Assembly (NCBI GenBank): GCA_035506575.1
Contig: DATJPD010000100.1
Coordinates: 124,001-188,000 of the forward strand
DNA: 64,000 nt
Reading direction: 5' to 3'
DNA from: DATJPD01 sp035506575
GTDB taxonomy: Bacteria > Pseudomonadota > Alphaproteobacteria > CACIAM-22H2
The notes below the pieces were generated by a model. That model was given only the letters and a program-made list of their open reading frames with translations, was not told the origin of the DNA and ran no database searches. Below, piece by piece: positions 49,910 to 59,416 of this stretch (position 1 is the first letter of the stretch; every line of letters starts with the position of its first letter). A program made the translations under genes and the position numbers.

Positions 49910-50963
49910 GCCTGTCGCGCTCCTTCTGCACCTCGTGGCGATCGGCCGTCACCATGTCACGCACGAGCTCGGGAAAGCTTGTGCGGTGGCGCCAGCCAAG
50001 TTTCGTGTGTGCCTTTGTGGGATCGCCAAGCAAGAAATCAACCTCTGTCGGACGAAAGTACCGCGGATCGATCTCGACCAGGACGTCGCCGGTCTTCGCA
50101 TCGACACCCTTCTCGTCCACGCCCTTCCCGCGCCATGCGACGCGCCGGCCGATCTCGGCGAAAGCCAGTTCCACGAATTCCCGCACGGTGTGCGTCTCGC
50201 CGGTCGCCAGGACATAGTCATCGGGCTTCGCCTGTTGAAGGATCAGCCACATGCCCTCGACATAGTCGCGCGCATGGCCCCAGTCGCGCGAGGAGTCGAT
50301 ATTGCCGAGGTAGAGCTTCTTCTGCAGGCCGGCTTCGATCGCGGCGACCGCGCGGGTGATCTTGCGCGTCACGAACGTCTCGCCGCGCGTCGGGCCTTCG
50401 TGGTTGAACAGGATGCCGTTCGAGGCGTGCATGCCGTACGCTTCGCGGTAGTTCACCGTGATCCAGTACGCGTAGAGCTTGGCCGCGGCATAGGGGCTGC
50501 GCGGGTAGAACGGCGTCGTCTCGCGCTGGGGCTTCTCCTGCACCAGCCCGTACAGCTCGGAGGTGGACGCCTGATAGAAGCGCACGTTCTTTTCGAGCTT
50601 GAGGATGCGGATCGCCTCCAAGAGGCGCAACGTTCCGATGCCGTCGGCATTGGCGGTGTATTCAGGCGTCTCGAAGCTGACCTGGACGTGACTCTGCGCC
50701 GCGAGATTGTAGATTTCGGTCGGCTGTGTCTCCTGCACCAGGCGGATGAGGTTGGTCGCGTCCGTCATGTCGCCGTAATGCATGAAGAAGCGCACGCCGA
50801 GCTCGTGCGGGTCGGAGTACAGATGGTCGACGCGGCCGGTGTTGAACGACGAGGAGCGCCGCTTCACGCCGTGCACCACGTAGCCCTTCTTGAGCAGAAG
50901 CTCGGCGAGATATGCGCCGTCCTGTCCGGTCACGCCGGTGATAAGGGCGACAGGGGAAGCCAT
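49893..50963 (-). CDS. gmd: GDP-mannose 4,6-dehydratase
   Basis: First step from GDP-mannose to GDP-fucose or GDP-rhamnose. 356 aa with NADP-binding ITGVTGQDGAYLAELLL, the specificity block VHGVKRRSSSFNTGRVDHLY, and FYPRSPYAAAKLYAYWI (YxxxK), then NHEGPTRGETFVTRKI. Upstream (51010-51032) lies a pair of direct repeats in the presumed promoter. Confidence 0.96.
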   Translation of the reverse strand: MASPVALITGVTGQDGAYLAELLLKKGYVVHGVKRRSSSFNTGRVDHLYSDPHELGVRFFMHYGDMTDATNLIRLVQETQPTEIYNLAAQSHVQVSFETPEYTANADGIGTLRLLEAIRILKLEKNVRFYQASTSELYGLVQEKPQRETTPFYPRSPYAAAKLYAYWITVNYREAYGMHASNGILFNHEGPTRGETFVTRKITRAVAAIEAGLQKKLYLGNIDSSRDWGHARDYVEGMWLILQQAKPDDYVLATGETHTVREFVELAFAEIGRRVAWRGKGVDEKGVDAKTGDVLVEIDPRYFRPTEVDFLLGDPTKAHTKLGWRHRTSFPELVRDMVTADRHEVQKERDRRDRHG

Positions 50964-51009
50964 CCTGGAAAGCCGCTCCGTTATTGAATGACGCGAAATC
51001 GCACCAGAG

Positions 51010-51032
51010 GAATCTTACATCGGCGAATCTTA
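51010..51032 (-). promoter_or_regulatory. Direct repeats in the gmd-fcl promoter region
   Basis: On the minus strand TAAGATTC occurs twice with 7 nt between (15-bp period), 47-69 nt upstream of the gmd start, in a locally A+T-rich gap. Spaced direct repeats are typical of tandem regulator binding. A TTGTTC further upstream could be a -35 element. Function inferred only. Confidence 0.35.
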
Positions 51033-51108
51033 ATCCTGAGCGAACAATAAGGGCTTACCACCGCCCCAGGCGTGAAACAATCCGGTGACCAGGGCGGCCG
51101 GCTTGGCC

Positions 51109-51984
51109 TCAGGTCGCGAGGTGCGTGGCCTCGATCCACCAGGCGCGCTGCCGGGCAGCCAGCCAGCTGGCCGCCGCCGCCGCCGCCACGGCATTGTCAT
51201 AGAGTCCGAAGCAGGTGGCCCCGCTGCCCGCCATTCGGGCAAGGCGGCAGCCGGGGCTGGCGCCCAGGGCGTCGAGGACCGTGGAGATCGCGGGGACAAG
51301 CTCGCGCGCCGCGGGCTCGAGGTCGTTGCGCCGCTGGGCCAGAAGGCCGGCGAGCCCGGCCGCATCGCGCGGCCGCTCGGAAAATCGCGCCGGGGCCGAG
51401 AATGGGCCATTCCGGGCCGCGAAGACCTTGGGCGTAGGAAGCGGGATGCGGGGATTGACCAGCACGATGCCGGCCGGGGGCAGCAAGGGTGCCGCCGCCA
51501 GTTCGTCGCCGATGCCGCCGAAATAAGCGGGGGCCCCGCGCACGCAGACCGGCACGTCGGCGCCCAGCGTGGCCGCGATCTCCAGCAACGCCGGCTCGCC
51601 GGGATCGGTGCGCCATAGCCGCACGAGGGCCCGCAAGGTAGCGGCGGCGTCCGCCGAGCCGCCGCCGAGACCGGCCGCGACCGGCAGGTTCTTCGTGAGC
51701 GCAAGCGCCGCCCCCGCGGCACCGATGCGCGCCTGGAGGGCCGTCGCGGCCTTGAGGGCGAGGTTGTCGCTGCCGCCGCCGAGCCCCTCGGCAAACGGCC
51801 CGTCGAGCCGCAAGCTGAGCCCGCGTGCCGGCGTCGCGCGCACCACATCGCCGTGCTCGGTGAACGCGACGAGGCTGTCGAGCAGATGATACCCGTCGGC
51901 GCGCCGGCCGACCACGTGGAGGTAGAGATTGAGCTTGGCGGGCGCGGCCTCGACCGCCGCCCCGTCGGGCGGTGCCGGCGTCAA
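51109..51984 (-). CDS. ispE: 4-diphosphocytidyl-2-C-methyl-D-erythritol kinase
   Basis: GHMP-family kinase of the MEP isoprenoid pathway, 291 aa. PAKLNLYLHVVGRRADGYHLLDSLV opens the enzyme; the ATP-binding GHMP motif is PVAAGLGGGSADAAATL; motif 3 lies in RMAGSGATCFGLYD. It starts within the stop of the TPR lipoprotein gene (4-nt overlap). Confidence 0.95.
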   Translation of the reverse strand: MTPAPPDGAAVEAAPAKLNLYLHVVGRRADGYHLLDSLVAFTEHGDVVRATPARGLSLRLDGPFAEGLGGGSDNLALKAATALQARIGAAGAALALTKNLPVAAGLGGGSADAAATLRALVRLWRTDPGEPALLEIAATLGADVPVCVRGAPAYFGGIGDELAAAPLLPPAGIVLVNPRIPLPTPKVFAARNGPFSAPARFSERPRDAAGLAGLLAQRRNDLEPAARELVPAISTVLDALGASPGCRLARMAGSGATCFGLYDNAVAAAAAASWLAARQRAWWIEATHLAT

Positions 51985-53726
51985 CTTCCCTGCGCCGGCC
52001 GGACGGCCGGGCCGTGGTCAAGCTTGCGCTCGATCTCGGCCTTGAGATCCGGCTCGGGCCCGTTGTGCAGCGCCCGCTGCCATTGGAAGCGCGCCTCGGC
52101 CTCGCGGCCGACCTGCCAGTAGGCATCGCCGAGATGATTGAGCAGGGTCGGATCCTCGGGCTCGAGCTCGACCGCGTGCTCGAGCGTGGTCACCGCCTCC
52201 TTGTAGCGGCCGGTGCGAAACAGCACCCAGCCGAGGCTGTCGACGATGGCGCCGTTGTTGGGACGCAGCGCCACCGCGCGCTCCAGCATCCGGGTCGCCT
52301 CGTTGTAGTGGTCCTTCAGCCCCTGATCGACCCACGAATAGGCGAGATAGTTGAGGACGTCCGGCTGGTCCGGCTCGAGCTGCAGCGCGTGCTTGAAATC
52401 AGCCTCGGCGCGCGGCCATTGGTGCGAGCGCTCGAGCGCGATGCCGCGCGTGTAGTAGAGCGACCAGTAACGCGGCTCGTTCGGCGGCACGCGCGCGATC
52501 GCGCGGTCGTAGACCTCGACCGCCTCCGGATAGCGCTCCTCGGCGCGCAGGATCTGACCCAGCGCCACCAAGGGCTCGATACGGTCCGGCTTCTCGTCGG
52601 CCATCTTGTTGAGCATCGCCTTGGCTTCGTCGTTCTTGCCGAGCGCCCGCAGATTCTCGGCGATGCGGATGCGCGCCGGCCACGACAGCGGCGAGGAGGC
52701 AGGGATTTGCGCGTAGACGGCGTTCGCCTGCTGACGCTGGCCGCCCGAATCGAGAATGTCGGCCACCAGCAGGAGGTCCACCGGCATCTGCGGCTCGACC
52801 GCCAGTGCAAGGCGGCCATAGATGAGCGCCGTGAGGTCGTTGTTGTCCTCGCGCAAGGCGCCCGCGACGTTGAACAGCGCCTCGGCGATCCCCGCCGTGG
52901 GCGTGGGAACCAGGGGCGGCGGCGGCGGCGCGTGGTCTGCGACCCGCTGGACGGCCGCGGCGATGGTCGCCGACAGGCGGTTGTCGCCCTGGAACTTCGC
53001 GTACAGGTCGCGCGCCAGCTCGGGGCGGCCGGTGCGCTCGTAGTAGTTGCCGGCCGCCTCGATCAGCCGCGCCGGCGCACCACCCTGGATCTCGAGCGAC
53101 TTCTGGTAGTGCTCATCGGCCTCGCTGCGGCGGCCGAAATAGTCGGTCATGAGGGCCGCATGATATTCGTAGAGCGGCCGGAAGCCGTTCACCTCGAGGA
53201 TCGGCCGCAAGGCGTTGAGGGCCGCCGCCGGGCGGTCCTGTGCCGCTTGGACCCAGCCGTTGATCAGCGGCAGCACGATGCGGTTGATCGAGGCGAGCGG
53301 CTGATCGGCGAGCAGCTTCTCGGCCCCCGCAAAGTCCTTCTGGCGCACGTCGGCGAGCGCCAGGAGAAGCACCGACTGCGGATGACCGGGGGCCACCTGC
53401 AACGTGCGCTGGGCGAGCTTCGCCGCGTCGTCGAACCGCCCGTCGAGCACCAGGAAGGTCTGCGCGCGCACGAGCATGTCGTAATTGTTGGGATCGCGCT
53501 CGAGTGCCGCGAGCATGAACTGCGCCGCCGAGTTGAAATTGCGCTCGCGCTCGGCCTGCCGGGCGGCCAGGTAGGCGCCAAGCTCGGATTTGCCGATCGG
53601 ATCGCCCGGCGACATGGAGTCCGATGAGGCGCAGCCGGCGAGGAGACCGGCCGCGAGGCACGCAGCGGCCAGCGTCCGCCAGCCGCGCGGCAAGCGGGCG
53701 AACATGCGAAAAAGACGCGTCGTCAC
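51981..53726 (-). CDS. TPR-repeat lipoprotein
   Basis: 581 aa. A lipoprotein signal LAAACLAAGLLAGC with lipid-acceptor Cys32 leads into many TPR units (NSAAQFMLAALERDPNNYDMLVRAQ, PEAVEVYDRAIARVPPNEPRYW, LLNHLGDAYWQVGREAEARFQW). Proteins of this type precede ispE in many alphaproteobacteria; the role is unknown, probably an outer-membrane or periplasmic scaffold. Confidence 0.87.
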   Translation of the reverse strand: MTTRLFRMFARLPRGWRTLAAACLAAGLLAGCASSDSMSPGDPIGKSELGAYLAARQAERERNFNSAAQFMLAALERDPNNYDMLVRAQTFLVLDGRFDDAAKLAQRTLQVAPGHPQSVLLLALADVRQKDFAGAEKLLADQPLASINRIVLPLINGWVQAAQDRPAAALNALRPILEVNGFRPLYEYHAALMTDYFGRRSEADEHYQKSLEIQGGAPARLIEAAGNYYERTGRPELARDLYAKFQGDNRLSATIAAAVQRVADHAPPPPPLVPTPTAGIAEALFNVAGALREDNNDLTALIYGRLALAVEPQMPVDLLLVADILDSGGQRQQANAVYAQIPASSPLSWPARIRIAENLRALGKNDEAKAMLNKMADEKPDRIEPLVALGQILRAEERYPEAVEVYDRAIARVPPNEPRYWSLYYTRGIALERSHQWPRAEADFKHALQLEPDQPDVLNYLAYSWVDQGLKDHYNEATRMLERAVALRPNNGAIVDSLGWVLFRTGRYKEAVTTLEHAVELEPEDPTLLNHLGDAYWQVGREAEARFQWQRALHNGPEPDLKAEIERKLDHGPAVRPAQGS

Positions 53727-53873
53727 AGTGGGGTGGATCCTATCGGCTCAGCGGGGTCGGGCGCCCCGGCCATATAGCTGGCTAGGATAACGAATCCCAG
53801 CGAATTCCGCCATGTGCCGGGCCGGGGCCATGGGTGCTGTCGTAGCGGCGCATGTGCACAATTCCGCCATCTT

Positions 53874-55532
53874 TCACATGTTCGGATAATTGGGCCCGCC
53901 GCCGCCTTCGGGCACCACCCAGTCGATGTTCTGGGCCGGGTCCTTGATATCGCAGGTCTTACAGTGGACGCAGTTCTGGGCGTTGATCTGGAACCGGGGC
54001 AAGGCCTGCGGCGTATCCCGCACCACCTCGTAGACGCCGGCCGGGCAATAGCGCTGGGCAGGCTCGTCGTAGAGCGGCAGGTTGCGGGCGATCGGGACGG
54101 CCGGGTCTTTGAGGCGCAGATGGACCGGCTGGTCCTCCTCGTGGTTGGTGTTGGAAAGGAAGACCGACGAGAGCCGGTCGAACGTGATGCGGCCGTCGGG
54201 CTTCGGATAATTTGGCTTCGCGCACGACGCGGCCGGCTTCAAGGTCTCATAGTCCGCGCGCGCATGACGGCGCGTGCCGGACACGAGCCCGCCCAGGCCG
54301 AGATCGTTCAGCCACATATGGACGCCGCCGATCAACATGCCGGCCCACAGCCCGTATTTCAGCGCCGGCTTGACGTTGCGCACCTTGTGCAGGTCGCGCC
54401 ACGCCCATGAGGCGCGCCACGCCTCGGGGTAGGATGCGAGCTCGTCGCCCGCGCGTCCGGCGGCGAGCGCCGCGAACGCCGCCTCGGCGGCGAGCATGCC
54501 GCTCTTCATCGCGGTATGGCTGCCCTTGATGCGCGGCACGTTGACGAAGCCGGCCGCACAACCGATCAAAGCACCGCCGGGGAACACGAGCTTCGGCACC
54601 GACTGCAGTCCGCCCTCGTTGATGGCGCGCGCCCCATAGGCGATGCGCTTGCCGCCCTCGAAGAGGGCGCGCACCGAGGGATGCGTCTTGAAGCGCTGGA
54701 ACTCCTCGAAGGGCGACAGATGCGGGTTCTGATAGTCGAGATGCACGACGAAGCCGACCGCGACCTGACGGTCCTCGGCGTAGTGATAGATGAACGAGCC
54801 GCCGCCGGTATGCGCATCGAGCGGCCAGCCCATCGTGTGCATGACGAGGCCCGGCCGGTGCACCTTCGCATCGACCTGCCACAGCTCCTTGAGGCCGATG
54901 CCGTATTTCTGCGGATCGACCCCGGCGCGCAAGCCGTAGCGCGTCATCAAGGTCTTGGTCAGCGACCCGCGCGCACCTTCGGCGAAGAACGTGTACTTGG
55001 CGCGCAGTTCCATACCCGCAGTGTAGGTCGGCTTTTTCTCGCCGTTGCGCCCCACACCCATGTCGCCGGTCGCCACACCTGCAACGCGGTCGCCGTCGTA
55101 AAGCACCTCCGCCGCGGCGAAGCCCGGATAGATCTCGACGCCCTGCGCCTCCGCCTCCTTGGCGAGCCAGCGGCACAGGTTGCCGAGGCTGATGATGTAG
55201 TTGCCGTCGTTGTGCATCAGCGGCGGCAGCAGCAGGTTTGGGATGCGGATGGCGCCGGTCGCGGTGAGGATCGCGAAGCGATCGTCCGTCACCGGCGTGG
55301 TCAAGGGCGCTCCCTTCGCCTTCCAGTCGGGGATCAGCTCGTTGAGGGCCACCGGATCGAGCACCGCACCCGAGAGGATGTGCGCGCCCACCTCGGAGCC
55401 CTTCTCGACCACGCACACGCTTACTTCGCGCCCGTCCGCCGCGGCCATCTGGCGCAACCGGATGGCGGCCGACAGGCCGGCCGGGCCGGCGCCGACGATC
55501 ACCACGTCATAGTCCATCCGCTCGCGTGTCAT
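53874..55532 (-). CDS. Electron transfer flavoprotein-ubiquinone oxidoreductase
   Basis: Membrane-associated FAD/[4Fe-4S] enzyme passing electrons from ETF to ubiquinone in fatty-acid and amino-acid oxidation. 552 aa: FAD motif VVIVGAGPAGLSAAIRLRQM, EKGSEVGAHILSGAVLDP, and at the C-terminus the cluster domain (RYCPAGVYEVV, FQINAQNCVHCKTCDIKDP). It stands alone on this strand, divergent from the UDG gene. Confidence 0.95.
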   Translation of the reverse strand: MTRERMDYDVVIVGAGPAGLSAAIRLRQMAAADGREVSVCVVEKGSEVGAHILSGAVLDPVALNELIPDWKAKGAPLTTPVTDDRFAILTATGAIRIPNLLLPPLMHNDGNYIISLGNLCRWLAKEAEAQGVEIYPGFAAAEVLYDGDRVAGVATGDMGVGRNGEKKPTYTAGMELRAKYTFFAEGARGSLTKTLMTRYGLRAGVDPQKYGIGLKELWQVDAKVHRPGLVMHTMGWPLDAHTGGGSFIYHYAEDRQVAVGFVVHLDYQNPHLSPFEEFQRFKTHPSVRALFEGGKRIAYGARAINEGGLQSVPKLVFPGGALIGCAAGFVNVPRIKGSHTAMKSGMLAAEAAFAALAAGRAGDELASYPEAWRASWAWRDLHKVRNVKPALKYGLWAGMLIGGVHMWLNDLGLGGLVSGTRRHARADYETLKPAASCAKPNYPKPDGRITFDRLSSVFLSNTNHEEDQPVHLRLKDPAVPIARNLPLYDEPAQRYCPAGVYEVVRDTPQALPRFQINAQNCVHCKTCDIKDPAQNIDWVVPEGGGGPNYPNM

Positions 55533-55609
55533 CGCTTCGTGTCCTCCGAGAGAGGGCCTATCCGGTCTCTATACTCCACCGTCATCACGCCGTGCTACGG
55601 TCCGCGGCC

Positions 55610-56431
55610 GTGACTGCGGATCTGACGACTCTGCGATGGCTGATCGACATGGGCGCCGACGAAGCGATCGGCGAGGGCCCGGTCGACCGTTTTGCGCTCC
55701 CGCGCGCGTCCGCGAGTGCGCCGGCAGCCGCGAGCCCGCCCGTGCCCGAGATCCGCCGGGCACCGCCGGCGTCCGCGCAGGCGGTGCCTGCGCCGGCTGC
55801 ATCACCGGCGAATGTTGCCATGACCGCGGCGGTCGCCAGCGCCCGCGCGCTCGCTGCCGCCGCCACCACGGTGGCGGAGCTCGAAGCCGCCGTCGCGGGC
55901 TTCGACGGCTGCGCGCTCAAGGCGACGGCGACACGGCTGGTGTTTGCCGACGGCAATCCCAAGGCCAAGGTCATGTTCATCGGCGAAGCGCCGGGCGCCG
56001 ACGAGGACCGGCAGGGCAAGCCGTTCGTCGGCGTCAGCGGCCAGCTGCTCGACCGCATGCTCCGATGGATCGGCCTCGACCGCGACTCCGCCTATGTCAC
56101 CAACATCCTGTTCTGGCGTCCGCCGGGCAACCGGCCGCCGACCACGGCCGAGATCGCTGCCTGCCTGCCCTTCGTCGAGCGCCATATCGAGCTGGTGGCG
56201 CCGCAGATCCTGGTCCTGGTCGGCGGCGCCTCGGCCAAGGCGCTGTTGAACACCCAGGAGGGGATCATAAAGTTGCGCGGGCGCTGGTTCGAGTTCACCC
56301 GGCCAGGGCTGGCCCGCCCGATCCCGGCCATCGCCACGTTCCACCCTGCCTATTTGCTGCGCACTCCCGGACAAAAGCGGCAGGCCTGGCAAGACTTGCT
56401 GGCCATCAAGCGCCGGCTGGGCGGGGCTTAG
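55610..56431 (+). CDS. Uracil-DNA glycosylase, family 4-like without Fe-S cysteines
   Basis: Excises uracil from DNA. 273 aa: an Ala/Pro-rich N-terminal linker (about 30-75), then the UDG core with motif GEAPGADEDRQGKPFVG, FWRPPGNRPPTTAEIAACLPF, LVLVGGASAKALL and FHPAYLLRTPGQKRQAW. Only two cysteines are present (about 101 and 185), so the four-Cys cluster of classical family 4 cannot form. GTG at 55610 gives the family-like start TADLTTLRWLIDMGADEAIG; a longer in-frame ATG lies at 55526. Confidence 0.87.
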   Translation: MTADLTTLRWLIDMGADEAIGEGPVDRFALPRASASAPAAASPPVPEIRRAPPASAQAVPAPAASPANVAMTAAVASARALAAAATTVAELEAAVAGFDGCALKATATRLVFADGNPKAKVMFIGEAPGADEDRQGKPFVGVSGQLLDRMLRWIGLDRDSAYVTNILFWRPPGNRPPTTAEIAACLPFVERHIELVAPQILVLVGGASAKALLNTQEGIIKLRGRWFEFTRPGLARPIPAIATFHPAYLLRTPGQKRQAWQDLLAIKRRLGGA

Positions 56432-56604
56432 GCCGCGCTATCGCCCCTCCAAATTCGCCTTTTATCTCAGCAGGTTGGTCTTCTCGAGATTATGGCGAGA
56501 ATATGGCTGTGATTAACAAATTCTTGATTTGTCCCACATATTTTCACCGTTTGACGTTTAAATCCTTGCCATTAACCCTGGTAGCCCCTTAAGAAAGTTT
56601 CGCG

Positions 56605-58863
56605 ATGCGAATTAGGGGAGATCACGTTCGCGTCCTGCTCGCCTCGGCTGTCCGGCGGGCAGCTTGCGTGGGGGCCGTTGGCGCGGCTCTCCTGGGGGGG
56701 ACGTGCACCCTGGCGCTGGCCAAAGACGTCGCCTCCAAAGACAACGGCGCCGCCTCGCGCCTCGTCGATCTTCAGGCTGAATGGGCCTCCGAGCTGCCGC
56801 AGGTTTTGCCGGCAGCGGACGCGGCCCGCTACAAGCACATCTTCGCCCTACAAAGTGACAAGAATTGGGCGGCCGCGGACCATGAGATCGCGCTGCTGAA
56901 GGACCGCCGGCTGCTCGGCCATGTGCTGGCCCAGCGCTATCTGGGCGGTGCTTACGCGAGCTACGACCAGCTGGCCGCCTGGCTCAAGGATTACGCCGAC
57001 CATCCGGAGGCAGGAGCCCTTTACCGGATGGCGCTCAAGCGCGCGCCCAAGAAGCAGCACCATCTGCCCGCGCTGCGGCGGCCGACATTCGAAAACCTGC
57101 ACGCCGGCTGGTTCGTCGAGGACGAAGACGCCGAAGCGCCCACTCCCGACCAGCAGCCCGAGGCCGGAGCCGAGATCGCGGACGCGCCCTCGCCACCCGG
57201 GCCGCCGCTCATTGGCGAGAAGGCGGGCCGCGCGCACGGCATCAAGGGCCAGATCCAGCACCGGCTGCGCACAGGCGACCTCGCGGGTGCTGAGAAGTTC
57301 CTGCGCACGCGCGAAGCGGCCCAGCTCCTGAGCGACGGCGAGTACGATTATCTCAAGGCGAAGGTCGCCGCCGGCTGGTTCGCGCAGGGCAACGACGGGC
57401 ACGCGCTCGAGCTTGCGAGCGAAGCCGCCGCGCGTTCGGGCCTCTCGGTGCCGCGCGCCAATTGGATCGCCGGCCTGTCGCTGTACAAGGAAGGCAAGTT
57501 CCCCGACGCGGCGCGCTACTTCGTCGCACTCGCGCGCACGCCCAACGCCCAGCCCTGGGACCTCGCCGCGGGCGCGTTCTGGGCCGCGCGCGCCTATCTG
57601 CAGGCACGCCGCCCGGAGGTGTTCAACTACTGGGCGCTGCAGGCGGCGCAATATCCCACGACCTTCTACGGCATGCTGGCGGCGCGCACGATGAGTGTCA
57701 CGCCGCCGATCGACTGGGATCCGCCGGCCCTGTCGCAAAGCGACCTCGACAGCATCCTGCGCACCGCCTCGGGCACGCGCGGCTTTGCCCTGATCCAGGC
57801 GGGCGAACAGGCCTACGCCGAACGCGAGTTCGCGCGCCTCGAGCCGAACGGCGGTCCCGGCGTGCTGCGAGCCCTCCTGGGCGTGGCCATGCGCGCCAAC
57901 ATGCCCTCGATGTCGATCCGCCTCGGCCGCGAGTTGTCCGAGATCGACGGCCGGCGGCACGACGCCGCCCTGTACCCGATCCCCGCCTGGAAGCCGAAGG
58001 GGGGGTTCCAGATCGATCCGGCGCTGGTCTATGCGTTCATGCGCCAGGAATCGTCGTTCAATCCGCGCGCCCTGTCGCCTGCCGGCGCCCGTGGGCTGAT
58101 GCAGATCATGCCGCTCACCGCGCGCCTGCTCGACGGGCATGACTTCCGCGGCCGCACGGACGAGCTCTATGAGCCGGGTCTCAACATGGCGCTCGGCCAG
58201 AAATATCTCAGCATGCTGCTCGACAACGACGTCGTGCAGGGCGACCTGATCCGCCTCGCCGCGGCGTACAACGGCGGCCCGGGCAACCTCGCCAAGTGGC
58301 AGCAGCGGAGCGACAGGCGCGGCGATCCCGCCGACGACGCCCTGCTGTTCATCGAGACGGTGCCCTCGCCCGAAACCCGCTCCTATATCACCCGCGTTCT
58401 CTACAACTACTGGATCTACTCGCACCGGCTCGGCCTGCCGACGCCGTCGCTGCAGGCGCTGGCCGAAGGCGCGTGGCCGACCTACAACACGAACGGCGCA
58501 ACGCCGGCGGCCCCCGACCTGGCGCCGGTCGCGGTTGCGGCCGCACCGGCGCAGCCGGAGCAAAGCGCGCCCGCCGGCACGAACCCGGGCAAGCAGTCCG
58601 TCGCGAACGCCCAGTCCGTGGCCAGCACCATGCCACCGCAGAGCTTCGTGGTGACGCCGGTGCTGCCGGACCGGCTCGACACTCTCGATACCGCGGCATC
58701 GGGCGACGAAGCCACGACGACCCTTGCGCTGGCCGCCGCTCCAGGTTCAACATCCTTGCTGTTGCCCATGCCACCCCCGGCGCGGCCGGTCGCTTTCGTG
58801 AGCGAAGCGCCGCATCCGGCCAAGAGGAAGGCGCACAGCAAGCATCATGTCGCGCATCGATGA
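56605..58863 (+). CDS. Soluble lytic murein transglycosylase (Slt-like)
   Basis: Periplasmic enzyme cleaving peptidoglycan with formation of 1,6-anhydro-muropeptides. 752 aa: a leader ending in LALAKD, a long helical superhelix (about 60-450), then the SLT catalytic domain MRQESSFNPRALSPAGARGLMQIMP (catalytic Glu) and AAYNGGPGNLAKW. A Pro/Ala-rich tail ends in KRKAHSKHHVAHR. The 173-nt upstream gap is A+T-rich; TTGACG at 56551-56556 may be a -35 element, without a convincing -10. Overlaps moaB by 17 nt. Confidence 0.92.
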   Translation: MRIRGDHVRVLLASAVRRAACVGAVGAALLGGTCTLALAKDVASKDNGAASRLVDLQAEWASELPQVLPAADAARYKHIFALQSDKNWAAADHEIALLKDRRLLGHVLAQRYLGGAYASYDQLAAWLKDYADHPEAGALYRMALKRAPKKQHHLPALRRPTFENLHAGWFVEDEDAEAPTPDQQPEAGAEIADAPSPPGPPLIGEKAGRAHGIKGQIQHRLRTGDLAGAEKFLRTREAAQLLSDGEYDYLKAKVAAGWFAQGNDGHALELASEAAARSGLSVPRANWIAGLSLYKEGKFPDAARYFVALARTPNAQPWDLAAGAFWAARAYLQARRPEVFNYWALQAAQYPTTFYGMLAARTMSVTPPIDWDPPALSQSDLDSILRTASGTRGFALIQAGEQAYAEREFARLEPNGGPGVLRALLGVAMRANMPSMSIRLGRELSEIDGRRHDAALYPIPAWKPKGGFQIDPALVYAFMRQESSFNPRALSPAGARGLMQIMPLTARLLDGHDFRGRTDELYEPGLNMALGQKYLSMLLDNDVVQGDLIRLAAAYNGGPGNLAKWQQRSDRRGDPADDALLFIETVPSPETRSYITRVLYNYWIYSHRLGLPTPSLQALAEGAWPTYNTNGATPAAPDLAPVAVAAAPAQPEQSAPAGTNPGKQSVANAQSVASTMPPQSFVVTPVLPDRLDTLDTAASGDEATTTLALAAAPGSTSLLLPMPPPARPVAFVSEAPHPAKRKAHSKHHVAHR

Positions 58864-59404
58864 GAAGCGGCCGTTCCTAGCGGTCAACATCGCCGTCCTG
58901 ACCGTTTCGGACACGCGCGCGCTCGAAAACGACAAATCCGGCCAGACCCTCGTCGACCTGATCGAAGGCAGCGGCCATAAGATCGCCGCCCGGACGATCG
59001 TGCGCGACGACAAGGATGCCATCGCACAGCAGCTGCGCGCCTGGATCGCCGATCCGAACGTCGATGTCGTGATCTCGACCGGCGGCACGGGCGTCACCGG
59101 CCGCGACGTGACACCCGAGGCCTTCCAGTCGGTGTTCGAGAAGGAGATCACCGGCTTCGGCGAGCTGTTCCGGATGATCAGCTATCAGAAGGTCGGCACC
59201 TCGGCCTTGCAGAGCCGCGCCACCGGCGGCGTCGCGGGCGGGACGTATCTGTTCGCCCTGCCCGGCTCGCCCTCGGCCTGCCGCGACGGGTGGGAAGACA
59301 TCCTGCGCTGGCAGCTCGACAACCGCCATCGGCCCTGCAACCTGGTCGAGCTCATGCCGCGGCTGCAGGAGCATCTCGCCACGAAGCCGAAGGCGACGGT
59401 CTAG
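58847..59404 (+). CDS. moaB: Molybdenum cofactor biosynthesis protein B
   Basis: 185 aa MoaB/Mog-fold protein that adenylates molybdopterin or acts in its handling. Signatures VLTVSDTRALENDKSGQTL, VISTGGTGVTGRDVTPEAF and FALPGSPSACRDGWEDIL are intact. Its start lies within the end of the transglycosylase gene. No other moa/moe gene is in view. Confidence 0.94.
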   Translation: MSRIDEKRPFLAVNIAVLTVSDTRALENDKSGQTLVDLIEGSGHKIAARTIVRDDKDAIAQQLRAWIADPNVDVVISTGGTGVTGRDVTPEAFQSVFEKEITGFGELFRMISYQKVGTSALQSRATGGVAGGTYLFALPGSPSACRDGWEDILRWQLDNRHRPCNLVELMPRLQEHLATKPKATV

Positions 59405-59416
59405 CGGCAGGCCGCC

